Source of the DNA: Muribaculum sp.
GTDB lineage: Bacteria > Bacillota > Clostridia > Lachnospirales > Lachnospiraceae
DNA: 64,000 bases
Direction of reading: 5' to 3'
Assembly (NCBI GenBank): GCA_023663505.1
Contig: JAMPHH010000011.1
Coordinates: forward strand, 1-64,000
A program made the position numbers and the translations under genes. Below are positions 56,750 through 64,000 of this stretch, one piece after another. Within the stretch, counting starts at the first letter, position 1. Every line of letters begins with the position of its first letter. The notes below the pieces were generated by a model, which saw nothing but the letters and a program-made list of their open reading frames with translations, made no database searches and was not told the DNA's origin.

Positions 56750-58444
56750 ATGGAATATCTTGTGTTGACGGCGGCATTGATCCTGTTTGTGGCTGTGATA
56801 TTTGCCAGAGAAGCCGTGCAGTCGGGAAAGCGCAGAAGGAGCTTTATACAATCGCTGTATGACAACTACGGGGCGCTTCCCGACCATAAATACACCTTGG
56901 AGAACAGCGCGCATATCCCGGGCTATTACAGGCGGCATGGGGATTGTGAGCAGTTGGACGATATCACTTGGAATGATCTGAACATGGAGGAGATCTTCAA
57001 GCGGATCAATTACACGCATTCCGCGACTGGGGAGGAATATCTGTATTATTTGCTCAGGAGCGTGGGACGGGACAAGCAGTCCTTGGCGCGCTTCGAGGAG
57101 CTGACGGCGTGGCTGATGGAGCACCCTGACGAGCGTGTGCGGGTACAGCTCTATATGAGCGAGCTGGGCTACACGGGCAAATATTCCCTGTATGATTATA
57201 TTGAGAATCTGGATATTTTGGGAGAGCGGAGCAATCTGCGGCACCACTTGGTCAACCTCCTCTATATCCCTTTGCTTTTGCTTGCACCGTTTCAGTTGTC
57301 CATGGCGATTCTTGGGATCGCGGTGCTCGGCGTGTACCAGATTGTGAGTTATTTTAAATATAAGCGTGAGATTGAGCCTTACATCACGAGCTTTGCCTAT
57401 GTGATGCGGCTGATCGTCACCTGTGAGAATATATGTAAGCTTGATATTCCTGTTTATAGCGGCGAGCTTGCGAGAATGCGCGTCTGCATTCAGGAAATGC
57501 ATGGAATCCGCAGAGGGTCTTTTCTGGTATTCGCTGCCAGCGACAGCAGAACCTCGGGCAATCCCTTGGAGCTGATCATGGATTATCTGCGCATGATCTT
57601 CCATGTGGATCTGATCATATTCAACAAGATGCTCAGGCAGCTTCGGCTGCATATCAGACAGGCGGACGAGCTGATCGCCATGGCGGGCTATTTGGAGTCG
57701 GCGGTATCCGTGGGGGCTTTCCGCGCTTCGCTGCAAAATGGTTGGTGTGTGCCGGAGCTGACAGAGGCGGAATCGGGGCAGAAGCCGTTTATTGTGATAG
57801 AGGGCGGATATCACCCGCTGCTTGAACAGCCTGTGAAAAACAGTGTCAATGCGCGGAGAGGGGTGCTGCTCACGGGGTCAAATGCCTCCGGCAAATCCAC
57901 CTTTCTCAAAATGATGGCAGTCAACGCGATTCTGGCGCAGACGATTCACACCTGTATGGCGGATTCCTATCGGGCGCCTCTTTTTGATATCTATTCCTCC
58001 ATGGCGCTTCGGGACGATATCGGGAGCGGAGAGAGCTATTACATCGTGGAGATCAAGGCGTTGAAGCGCATTCTGGACGCGGTCGCGGGAGGGCGCAGGG
58101 TGCTGTGCTTTGTGGACGAGGTCCTTCGGGGCACTAACACGGTGGAGCGCATTGCGGCGTCCACACAGATACTGCGGAGCCTCACCGACAAGCAGGCGCT
58201 TTGCTTTGCCGCCACGCATGATATCGAATTGACAGAGCTTCTGCGGGAGTATTATGACAATTATCATTTTGAGGAGGAGATAAAGGACGGGGATATCTCC
58301 TTTGAATATCGTCTGATGGAGGGGAAGGCGTCCACCAGAAATGCCATACGTCTTCTGGAGATCATGGGCTACGAACCACAGGTTACGGAGAGTGCCCTTG
58401 AGAGCGCGCAAAGATTTTTGGAGACTGGGGCATGGCAGGCTTGA
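56750..58444 (+). CDS. Membrane-anchored MutS-like ATPase
   Basis: A 564-residue protein. The N-terminal hydrophobic helix (YLVLTAALILFVAVIFA) and a central hydrophobic pair (residues ~170-205, LLYIPLLLLAPFQLSMAILGIAVLGVY) are unlike mismatch repair MutS. The MutS core/lever and ATPase domains follow, with Walker A LLTGSNASGKSTFLKM near residue 375, DIYSSMALRDDIGSGESYY, Walker B RVLCFVDEVLRGTN and AATHDIELTELL. It lacks the N-terminal mismatch-recognition domain. Such MutS-related membrane ATPases occur in Firmicutes; their role is unknown. It lies four bases after the amidohydrolase gene, so it is probably in the same operon. Confidence 0.87.
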   Translation: MEYLVLTAALILFVAVIFAREAVQSGKRRRSFIQSLYDNYGALPDHKYTLENSAHIPGYYRRHGDCEQLDDITWNDLNMEEIFKRINYTHSATGEEYLYYLLRSVGRDKQSLARFEELTAWLMEHPDERVRVQLYMSELGYTGKYSLYDYIENLDILGERSNLRHHLVNLLYIPLLLLAPFQLSMAILGIAVLGVYQIVSYFKYKREIEPYITSFAYVMRLIVTCENICKLDIPVYSGELARMRVCIQEMHGIRRGSFLVFAASDSRTSGNPLELIMDYLRMIFHVDLIIFNKMLRQLRLHIRQADELIAMAGYLESAVSVGAFRASLQNGWCVPELTEAESGQKPFIVIEGGYHPLLEQPVKNSVNARRGVLLTGSNASGKSTFLKMMAVNAILAQTIHTCMADSYRAPLFDIYSSMALRDDIGSGESYYIVEIKALKRILDAVAGGRRVLCFVDEVLRGTNTVERIAASTQILRSLTDKQALCFAATHDIELTELLREYYDNYHFEEEIKDGDISFEYRLMEGKASTRNAIRLLEIMGYEPQVTESALESAQRFLETGAWQA

Positions 58445-58510
58445 CGGTTTTGCCGAAAAGTTTTATACTGATAAGAGGTCAGGGTGTCGCAGGACACCGG
58501 AAAGGAGCAA

Positions 58511-58669
58511 ATGATGGCATTTTTGAATAGTTTTGTATCATATTTATTGTTGTTGATCATTTTTGTGGTTGTGGGCGGAGCGGCAGTTTTTATCGGGATC
58601 ACCTTGCGCAAGAGCGCAAATGCAAAGGCTGAAAAGGCGGAGAGCGAGACGGCTGCGGAGCAGTCCTGA
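58511..58669 (+). CDS. Small single-pass membrane protein
   Basis: A 52-residue protein with one helix (FVSYLLLLIIFVVVGGAAVFIGI) followed by a Lys/Ala/Glu-rich tail. AAAGGAG stands five bases before ATG 58511 (a second ATG follows at once). A hairpin GGTGTC/GACACC (58483-58498) lies just upstream of the ribosome binding site and might influence initiation. I recognise no family. Its layout resembles the small membrane protein at 40495 (one helix, charged tail), without clear sequence identity. Confidence 0.6.
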   Translation: MMAFLNSFVSYLLLLIIFVVVGGAAVFIGITLRKSANAKAEKAESETAAEQS

Positions 58670-58726
58670 TCCGGAGGCTTGTGCATTCAACGGGCTTTCG
58701 CTTTGTGGAGCGGGAGCCTGTTTTAA

Positions 58727-58800
58727 TTCCCGCGAGCAATGAAGTTGACTTTGTGCCAGTGCTTGTAGCGGGGTTGTTGACTCCCATGAGGGTTGTTGAT
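58727..58800. repeat. Dispersed palindromic element, copy 2 (related to 9119-9226)
   Basis: TTCCCGCGAGCAATGA followed directly by AGTTGACTTTGTGCCAGTGC and TTG matches copy 1, but lacks the first half of copy 1's hairpin. GGGGTTGTTGACTCCC and a second GGGTTGTTGA follow. It fills the gap between the small membrane gene and the HAD gene. Confidence 0.65.
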
Positions 58801-58822
58801 TTTATAAGATGAGGAGACCGAG

Positions 58823-59557
58823 ATGAGCCGTTTTAGTACCGTGCTGTGGGACGTTGATGGCACCTTATTGGACTTTGTTTATTCGCAAAGGATTGCTCTC
58901 ACCAAATGCTTTCAGAGCGTCGGGCGGGAGGTCGCGGAGGAGATGCTGCGGCGATATAAGGAGATCAACGATGGCTATTGGAAGCGATTGGAGCTTGGAG
59001 AGGTCACGCAGCAGCAGCTTTTCACGGGGCGCTTCATCAGCCTGTTTGAAGAATATGGCATTGAAGGGGTGGACGCGGAGGCATTTGCGCAGGAGTATCA
59101 GCGGCGTCTGGGCGATGTCTATCGATATCAGGAGAATTCCCTTGAAATATGCCAAACGCTTCAAGGCAGGGTTAGGCAGTATGTGATCACCAACGGCGTC
59201 GTCTCCACACAGGAGAGCAAGCTGAGGCTTGCGGGGCTGTATGAGCTGATGGACGGTGTGTTTATCTCGGAGCAGGTGGGGACGCCAAAGCCCCATAAGG
59301 GATTCTTCGAGTATTGTCTGAAGGCGATTGCGGAGACTGGCGGTGAGACGGATAAAGCCCGTATTTTGGTCGTGGGCGATTCTCTCAGCAGTGATATCAA
59401 GGGAGGCGTGCTGAGCGGGATTCCCACATGTTGGTATCGTCCGGAGGATATTTGGGAAAAGGATAGCGCGGTGGCGGCGCTCTATGAGCAGTTTCGTCCA
59501 AATTACGAGATCAGCCGCTTAGAGCAGATTTTTGATGTGTTGGAGATTGAAGGGTAA
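58823..59557 (+). CDS. HAD-superfamily phosphatase, YjjG-like
   Basis: A 244-residue hydrolase. HAD motif I TVLWDVDGTLLDF (Asp nucleophile and Asp+2), a helical cap (residues ~20-95), motif II VITNGVVSTQESKL, motif III Lys in QVGTPKPHKGFF and motif IV ILVVGDSLSSDIKGG. The sequence layout matches the YjjG/YfnB noncanonical pyrimidine nucleotidase group; substrate specificity cannot be read from it. It is two bases upstream of the WYL regulator and likely cotranscribed. Confidence 0.88.
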   Translation: MSRFSTVLWDVDGTLLDFVYSQRIALTKCFQSVGREVAEEMLRRYKEINDGYWKRLELGEVTQQQLFTGRFISLFEEYGIEGVDAEAFAQEYQRRLGDVYRYQENSLEICQTLQGRVRQYVITNGVVSTQESKLRLAGLYELMDGVFISEQVGTPKPHKGFFEYCLKAIAETGGETDKARILVVGDSLSSDIKGGVLSGIPTCWYRPEDIWEKDSAVAALYEQFRPNYEISRLEQIFDVLEIEG

Positions 59558-59559
59558 TT

Positions 59560-60540
59560 ATGGCTAAGGCAGAGGGGCAGAAGCTTAAGATATTGTATAT
59601 ATTGCAGATGCTTGAGGAGTACACGGACGAAGCGCACCCTATGACTACTGCGGAGATTATCAGCCGCTTGGAGGCGGAAGGAATCGCCTGTGAGCGCAAG
59701 ACGGTTTACAGCGATATTGCCAGATTGGTAGATTTTGGCTATGATATCATCACGGTTTCCAACCGCAGGGGCGGGGGATACTATCTGGCGAGCAGGGACT
59801 TTGAGCTGGCGGAGCTAAAGCTGTTGGTTGATGTGGTGCAGTCCGCGCGTTTTATCACCTCGAGGAAATCGAGGGAGCTGATCAAGAAATTTGAGAAAAT
59901 GGCGGGAAAGCATGACGCGGGCAAGCTGCAGCGTCAGGTCTATGTGGTGGGACGCATCAAGACGGAGAATGAGAGTATTTATTATAATGTAGACAATATA
60001 CACAGGGCGATTCAGGAGGACAGGCAGCTTACCTTCACATATCTGGAATGGAATCTGGAGAAAAGACTGGTTCCCCGTGGCGGGAGACGAACTGTCAGCC
60101 CTTGGGCTTTGATCTGGCGGGAGGAGAATTATTATCTGGCGGCAATAGACGCGCGGGACGGCGTGTTAAAGCATTACCGCGTGGACAAGATGGGAAGCGT
60201 GGAGGTGTCAAAGGAGAAGCGTGAGGGCTTGGACAAGCTCGACAGGCTTGGGCTGACTGACTATACCAACCAGACCTTCGGAATGTTCAGCGGCGAGGAG
60301 GAGACGGTGACATTATGCTTTCCCAACAGACTGGTGGGCGTGGTGCTCGACCGCTTTGGCAGGGAGGCGGACATACGCCCCATGGGTGACGAAAGCTTTC
60401 GGGTTCGGGTCAAGGTGGCGGTCAGCGGACAATTCTTCGGGTGGCTTGCGGGAATCGGGTCGGAGGCGGAGGTCGTTTCGCCCGAGCGGGTCAGGGAGCA
60501 ATACAGGGAGTGGCTCGCGGGGATTTTAGAGAGATATTGA
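59560..60540 (+). CDS. WYL-domain transcriptional regulator
   Basis: A 326-residue regulator. The N-terminal helix-turn-helix (KLKILYILQMLEEYTDEAHPMTTAEIISRLEAEGIACERKTVYSDIARL) is of the HTH_11/DeoR-like type. The central WYL region reads SPWALIWREENYYLAAIDARDGVLKHYRVDKM, where the W-Y-L triad position is changed to E-N-Y-Y-L-A. A C-terminal WCX-like extension follows. WYL proteins sense ligands, often nucleic-acid pieces or cyclic nucleotides. It probably forms an operon with the HAD phosphatase and perhaps the aminotransferase. Confidence 0.9.
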   Translation: MAKAEGQKLKILYILQMLEEYTDEAHPMTTAEIISRLEAEGIACERKTVYSDIARLVDFGYDIITVSNRRGGGYYLASRDFELAELKLLVDVVQSARFITSRKSRELIKKFEKMAGKHDAGKLQRQVYVVGRIKTENESIYYNVDNIHRAIQEDRQLTFTYLEWNLEKRLVPRGGRRTVSPWALIWREENYYLAAIDARDGVLKHYRVDKMGSVEVSKEKREGLDKLDRLGLTDYTNQTFGMFSGEEETVTLCFPNRLVGVVLDRFGREADIRPMGDESFRVRVKVAVSGQFFGWLAGIGSEAEVVSPERVREQYREWLAGILERY

Positions 60541-60575
60541 ACAGATTTAAATAGCTGTAAAGGAGTGTAGGAAAG

Positions 60576-61766
60576 ATGCAGATAAGAGTGTCAAAGCGCA
60601 TGGAGGGTTTTGAGGAGGGAATCTTTCAGGTGTTAAATGAGAAAAAGCAGGAGGTGGAGGAAGGCGGCGGAAAGGTATACAATTTCTCCGTGGGAACGCC
60701 GGATTTTCAGCCTGCAAAGCATATCATGGACGCTGTCGCGGGCGCGGCGTCAAAGCCTGAGAATTATAAATATGCGCTGCGGGATCTGCCTGAGTTGATC
60801 GACGCGGCGATTGCGAGATATCGGACCCGTTACGGGGTGGAGCTGAAATCTTCAGAGATCATGAGTGTCTACGGTTCTCAGGAGGGTATCGCGCATCTGG
60901 GCTTAAGTCTGGTGGACGAGGGGGACATTGTACTGGTGCCTGACCCCGGCTATCCGATCTTTGCCATAGGACCTGCTCTTGCGGGGGCGAAGCTGGTCAA
61001 TTATGAGCTGCTTGGGGAGAATGATTATCTGCCCGATTTGGACAGGATCGCGTCCATGTATGGGAAGAACGCGGGCGAGGGGCAGAGGGCGAAGCTGATG
61101 ATCGTATCCTACCCCTTGAATCCTATCTGCAAAGCCGCGCCGGATTCCTTTTATGAAAGGCTGATTCCATGGGCAGTCGAGAACGAGATACTGATCGTTC
61201 ATGACAATGCCTATTCGGATATCATATATGACGGCAGGGTGGGACGTTCCATTCTGTCATTTCAGGGGGCAAAGGAGGCTGCGGTGGAGTTCTATTCCTT
61301 GTCCAAATCCTTTAATTACACGGGGGCGAGAATGGGCTTCTTGGCGGGCAACGAGACCGTGATACAGAACTTTAAGAAGCTGCGTTCCCAGATTGATTAC
61401 GGAACCTTCCTTCCGGTGCAGTACGGCGCGATCGCGGCGCTCACGGGACCTGACGATATGGTGAGAGCCCAGTGTGCGGAATACGAGAAGCGACGCAATG
61501 CGCTGTGTGACGGCTTTACGGAGCTTGGGTGGGAATTTGAGCGCAGTCAGGGCACGATGTTTGCATGGGCAAGGATTCCCGAGCGTTTTGGCGGGGACGA
61601 TGTGAAATTCGTGATGGAGCTGTTGGAGAAGACGGGCGTGCTCTGTACCCCCGGCAGCAGCTTTGGAGAGCTTGGAAAGGGGCATGTGCGTTTTGCTCTG
61701 GTGCTTCCCGTGGAGACGATCAGGCAGGCACTCGACAAGGTGTGTCAGAGCGGCATACTTGCATAG
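60576..61766 (+). CDS. Pyridoxal-phosphate aminotransferase, class I/II
   Basis: A 396-residue fold type I aminotransferase. FSVGTPDFQPAKHIMDA, YGSQEGIAHLGLSLVDEGDIVLVPDPGYPIF (cofactor loop), MIVSYPLNPICKAAPDSFYERLIPWA (the usual N-P reads N-P-I), HDNAYSDIIYDG (Asp-x-x-Tyr), the Schiff-base Lys in FYSLSKSFNYTGARMGF and VRFALVLP with the carboxylate Arg. It resembles LL-diaminopimelate and alanine-type aminotransferases; the substrate is not decidable. GGAGTGTAGGAAAG precedes the ATG. A terminator follows. Confidence 0.9.
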   Translation: MQIRVSKRMEGFEEGIFQVLNEKKQEVEEGGGKVYNFSVGTPDFQPAKHIMDAVAGAASKPENYKYALRDLPELIDAAIARYRTRYGVELKSSEIMSVYGSQEGIAHLGLSLVDEGDIVLVPDPGYPIFAIGPALAGAKLVNYELLGENDYLPDLDRIASMYGKNAGEGQRAKLMIVSYPLNPICKAAPDSFYERLIPWAVENEILIVHDNAYSDIIYDGRVGRSILSFQGAKEAAVEFYSLSKSFNYTGARMGFLAGNETVIQNFKKLRSQIDYGTFLPVQYGAIAALTGPDDMVRAQCAEYEKRRNALCDGFTELGWEFERSQGTMFAWARIPERFGGDDVKFVMELLEKTGVLCTPGSSFGELGKGHVRFALVLPVETIRQALDKVCQSGILA

Positions 61767-61783
61767 TCAAGAGCAAAATTATG

Positions 61784-61814
61784 AAAAGGTGTCTAAAATT
61801 AGGACGCCTTTTTT
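61784..61814 (+). terminator. Terminator after the aminotransferase gene
   Basis: AAAAGGTGTC and GACGCCTTTT pair with one G-U across a ~9-base A+T loop, and a T6 run follows. It closes the HAD-WYL-aminotransferase unit before the nrdD promoter. Confidence 0.75.
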
Positions 61815-61839
61815 GTTACTTTTTTATGCTCGCGGATTG

Positions 61840-61868
61840 TTGACAATCCGATGATTCTTTCTTATACT
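61840..61868 (+). promoter_or_regulatory. nrdD promoter
   Basis: TTGACA (61840-61845), 17 bp and TATACT (61863-61868) form a near-perfect sigma-A promoter. The transcript would begin near 61875, immediately before the first NrdR box, leaving a ~155-base leader. Confidence 0.8.
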
Positions 61869-61880
61869 GATACATAAGCG

Positions 61881-61926
61881 ACTCAATATATTGTTTTCGG
61901 AGAATAAATAACACTATATATTGTAT
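61881..61926 (+). promoter_or_regulatory. Two NrdR boxes in the nrdD promoter region
   Basis: ACTCAATATATTGTTT (61881-61896) and ACACTATATATTGTAT (61911-61926) both fit the palindromic NrdR box (ACACwATATATwGTGT-like). They are 30 bp apart, about three helical turns, the arrangement known for cooperative NrdR binding. Being just downstream of the predicted start site, bound NrdR should block transcription. The repressor gene itself is at 4110. Confidence 0.88.
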
Positions 61927-62030
61927 CTTTGCCGAGAGAAGCCTGTTCGAGTAAAGCATTTGGACTACAAGCGGGTTTGCCTGCCTTTTGGCTTCGACGG
62001 GAGAGACTATCAGTAGGGAAGGGAAGGAAT

Positions 62031-64000
62031 ATGAGCAGTAATTTTGACCAGACAACCACGGCAGATGTCAATTTTGGAGCGGAGTACAAGCCTGAGCGTA
62101 CCGTCTATATGATCAAGAAGGACGGCAGCAAGGAGGCGTTCAATGTACAGAAGGTGATCAATGCCGTGGGCAAGAGCGCGTATAGGGCGCTGACCAAGTT
62201 CACCGAGGAGGAGGAGCGCAGCATATGCCAATTTGTGGTGGACAAGGTCAATGAGTTAGATGTGGACGAGATTCCCATTCCCATCATGCACAATATCGTG
62301 GAGAGCGCGTTGGAGCAGGTGAAGCCCGTGGTGGCGAAAAGCTATCGCGATTACCGCAATTACAAGCAGGATTTCGTGCGTATGCTCGACGATGTGTACA
62401 AGAAAAGCCAGTCGATCATGTATATCGGGGACAAGGAGAATGCTAACACGGATTCCGCGTTGGTCTCCACCAAGAGAAGCCTGATCTTTAACCAGCTTAA
62501 CAAGGAGCTGTACCAGAAATTCTTCCTGACGACGGAGGAGATTCAGGCGTGCAGGGACGGCTATATTTATGTTCATGATATGTCCGCCAGACGAGACACC
62601 ATGAACTGCTGTCTGTTCGACGTGCAGAACGTTCTCACGGGCGGCTTTGAGATGGGGAATATCTGGTATAATGAGCCCAAGTCCTTAGATGTGGCATTTG
62701 ACGTTATCGGGGATATCGTTTTGAGTGCGGCGAGCCAACAGTACGGCGGTTTTACCGTGCCAAGCGTGGATTTGATATTAGAGCCCTACGCGGAGAAGTC
62801 CTACAAGCGCAATATTGAGAAATACACTAAGTTAGGCGTGGACGAGGACACTGCGCAGGCAGAGGCGTATGCGGACGTGGTGCGGGAGTTCGAGCAGGGC
62901 TTCCAAGGGTGGGAGTACAAGTTCAACACGGTTGCTTCCAGTCGCGGGGACTATCCCTTTATCACCGTCACGGCGGGCACGGGCACGGGGAGATTTGCCA
63001 AGCTTGCGACCATCACGATGCTGAATGTCCGCAGAAAGGGACAGGGCAAGAAGGATCACAAGAAGCCCGTTTTGTTTCCAAAGATCGTATTTTTGTATGA
63101 TGAGAATCTTCACGGTCCCGGCAAGGAATTGGAGGACGTGTTCGAGGCGGGCGTGGAGTGCTCCGCCAAGACCATGTATCCCGACTGGCTCAGTCTCACG
63201 GGCAAGGGCTATGTGGCGAGCATGTATAAGCAATACGGCAAGATCGTCTCTCCCATGGGCTGTCGTGCTTTTCTGTCTCCTTGGTATGAGAGGGGCGGCA
63301 TGCACCCGGCAGATGAGAATGATTCCCCGATTTTTGTAGGGCGTTTCAATATAGGCGCGGTCTCTCTGCACCTGCCCATGATATTGGCGAAGGCGCGCAA
63401 GGAGAGCAGGGATTTTTACGAGGTTTTGGATTATTACCTGAATCTGATCCGTCAGCTTCATATTCGAACCTATGCGTATCTGGGGGAGATGCGGGCGTCC
63501 ACCAACCCGCTTGCCTACTGTGAGGGCGGGTTCTTGGGAGGGAATCTGAAGCTTAGCGACAAGATCAAGCCCTTGCTCAAGGCAGCCACTGCAAGCTTTG
63601 GCATCACGGCGTTAAACGAGCTGCAGGAGCTCTACAATGGCAAATCCTTGGTGGAGGACGGCGCATTTGCCCTCGAGGTGATGGAGCATATCAACCAGAA
63701 GATTTCGGAATATAAGGAGGCAGATGGCAATCTTTACGCGATCTACGGCACTCCCGCGGAGAATCTCTGCGGGCTGCAGGTGAAACAATTCCGCAAGAAA
63801 TACGGTATCGTGGAAGGGGTGTCTGACAGAGAATATGTGTCCAACAGCTTCCACTGTCATGTGACAGAGGACATTACGCCCATCGAGAAACAGGATTTGG
63901 AGGAGCGTTTCTGGGATCTCTCCAACGGCGGCAAGATTCAATATGTGAAGTATCCGATTGATTATAATATCGAGGCAGTGAAAACCCTGATTCGCAGGGC
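62031..64000 (+). CDS. nrdD: Anaerobic (class III) ribonucleoside-triphosphate reductase, 3' end outside the window
   Basis: The frame is open from ATG 62031 (GGAAGG upstream) to the last base, about 656 codons, without a stop. The N-terminal ATP-cone (RTVYMIKKDGSKEAFNVQKVINAVGKSAY...IPIPIMHNIVESALEQV) senses ATP/dATP. The glycyl-radical reductase barrel follows, with DMSARRDTMNCCLFDVQNVLTGGFEMGN, SQQYGGFTVPSVDL, CRAFLSPWYERGG, FVGRFNIGAVSLHLPMI and YGTPAENLCGL. The radical-carrying Gly and C-terminal zinc site should lie beyond the window. It makes dNTPs under anaerobic conditions and requires an NrdG activase, not seen here. Confidence 0.96.
   Translation, partial: MSSNFDQTTTADVNFGAEYKPERTVYMIKKDGSKEAFNVQKVINAVGKSAYRALTKFTEEEERSICQFVVDKVNELDVDEIPIPIMHNIVESALEQVKPVVAKSYRDYRNYKQDFVRMLDDVYKKSQSIMYIGDKENANTDSALVSTKRSLIFNQLNKELYQKFFLTTEEIQACRDGYIYVHDMSARRDTMNCCLFDVQNVLTGGFEMGNIWYNEPKSLDVAFDVIGDIVLSAASQQYGGFTVPSVDLILEPYAEKSYKRNIEKYTKLGVDEDTAQAEAYADVVREFEQGFQGWEYKFNTVASSRGDYPFITVTAGTGTGRFAKLATITMLNVRRKGQGKKDHKKPVLFPKIVFLYDENLHGPGKELEDVFEAGVECSAKTMYPDWLSLTGKGYVASMYKQYGKIVSPMGCRAFLSPWYERGGMHPADENDSPIFVGRFNIGAVSLHLPMILAKARKESRDFYEVLDYYLNLIRQLHIRTYAYLGEMRASTNPLAYCEGGFLGGNLKLSDKIKPLLKAATASFGITALNELQELYNGKSLVEDGAFALEVMEHINQKISEYKEADGNLYAIYGTPAENLCGLQVKQFRKKYGIVEGVSDREYVSNSFHCHVTEDITPIEKQDLEERFWDLSNGGKIQYVKYPIDYNIEAVKTLIRR

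Noticed and set aside
56672..57814. A 380-codon minus-strand frame opposite the amidohydrolase/MutS-like genes
   Set aside because: It spans two real genes on the other strand and has no coding features of its own.

Overview
The window reads as a chromosome segment of an anaerobic, endospore-forming Firmicute, most likely a Lachnospiraceae (Clostridia) member of roughly 50% G+C. The evidence is sigG, spoIVA, a YlmC/YmxH-type sporulation gene and a SpoVB-like flippase, a class III (oxygen-sensitive) ribonucleotide reductase with NrdR, a tyrosyl T-box, Clostridia-like gene order (rplS-signal peptidase-rbgA-rnhB-ylqG-ylqH-yraN) and AGGAGG-type ribosome binding sites. This assignment is inference from gene content; no rRNA or tRNA gene was recognised. 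The naming of families rests on motifs and remembered family sequences, not on a database search.

Layout. 1-2.4 kb is accessory: a hairpin fused to a 5'-truncated peptidase E gene, then a phosphoribosyltransferase/DprA-like pair. 2.4-6 kb holds sigG, a 230-bp cruciform-like intergenic element, ylmC/ymxH, nrdR and a SpoVB-like flippase. 6-11 kb holds mnmA, an Asn-rich protein, a glycerol-1-phosphate dehydrogenase-like gene, a PHP phosphatase and a DUF1624 acyltransferase. 11-15 kb is the glycolytic block gapA-pgk-(small membrane gene)-tpiA. 15-21.4 kb is the rplS/signal peptidase/rbgA/rnhB/ylqGH/yraN block, in which the first signal peptidase has lost its catalytic serine. 21.5-32 kb holds pgeF, a two-component system, prs, a DUF512 radical-SAM-like gene, der, plsY and gpsA. 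32-36 kb holds an orphan type IV pilin-like gene, metF, an AAA/PD-(D/E)XK protein and a Schlafen-like remnant.

36-48 kb is the most unusual stretch: a CooC-type CxC P-loop ATPase, two 2-hydroxyacyl-CoA-dehydratase-like proteins, their ASKHA activase, a small membrane protein, an unknown protein with a C-terminal Cys cluster, a MoxR AAA+ ATPase and a CoxE-like vWA protein. A hybrid histidine kinase and a double-receiver protein sit between the MoxR and vWA genes. I interpret it as an uncharacterised ATP-driven redox metalloenzyme with its own maturation machinery. 48-64 kb returns to housekeeping: a methyltransferase, T-box-tyrS, spoIVA, a membrane glycosyltransferase, a purine/pyrimidine salvage operon (punA-cdd-amidohydrolase), a membrane MutS-like ATPase, HAD-WYL-aminotransferase, and nrdD, which carries two NrdR boxes and runs off the end.

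A theme across the window is dispersed palindromic DNA between genes. There are at least four related families, some supplying the last codons, stop codons or ribosome-binding region of neighbouring genes, and one palindrome sits in frame inside a coding sequence.
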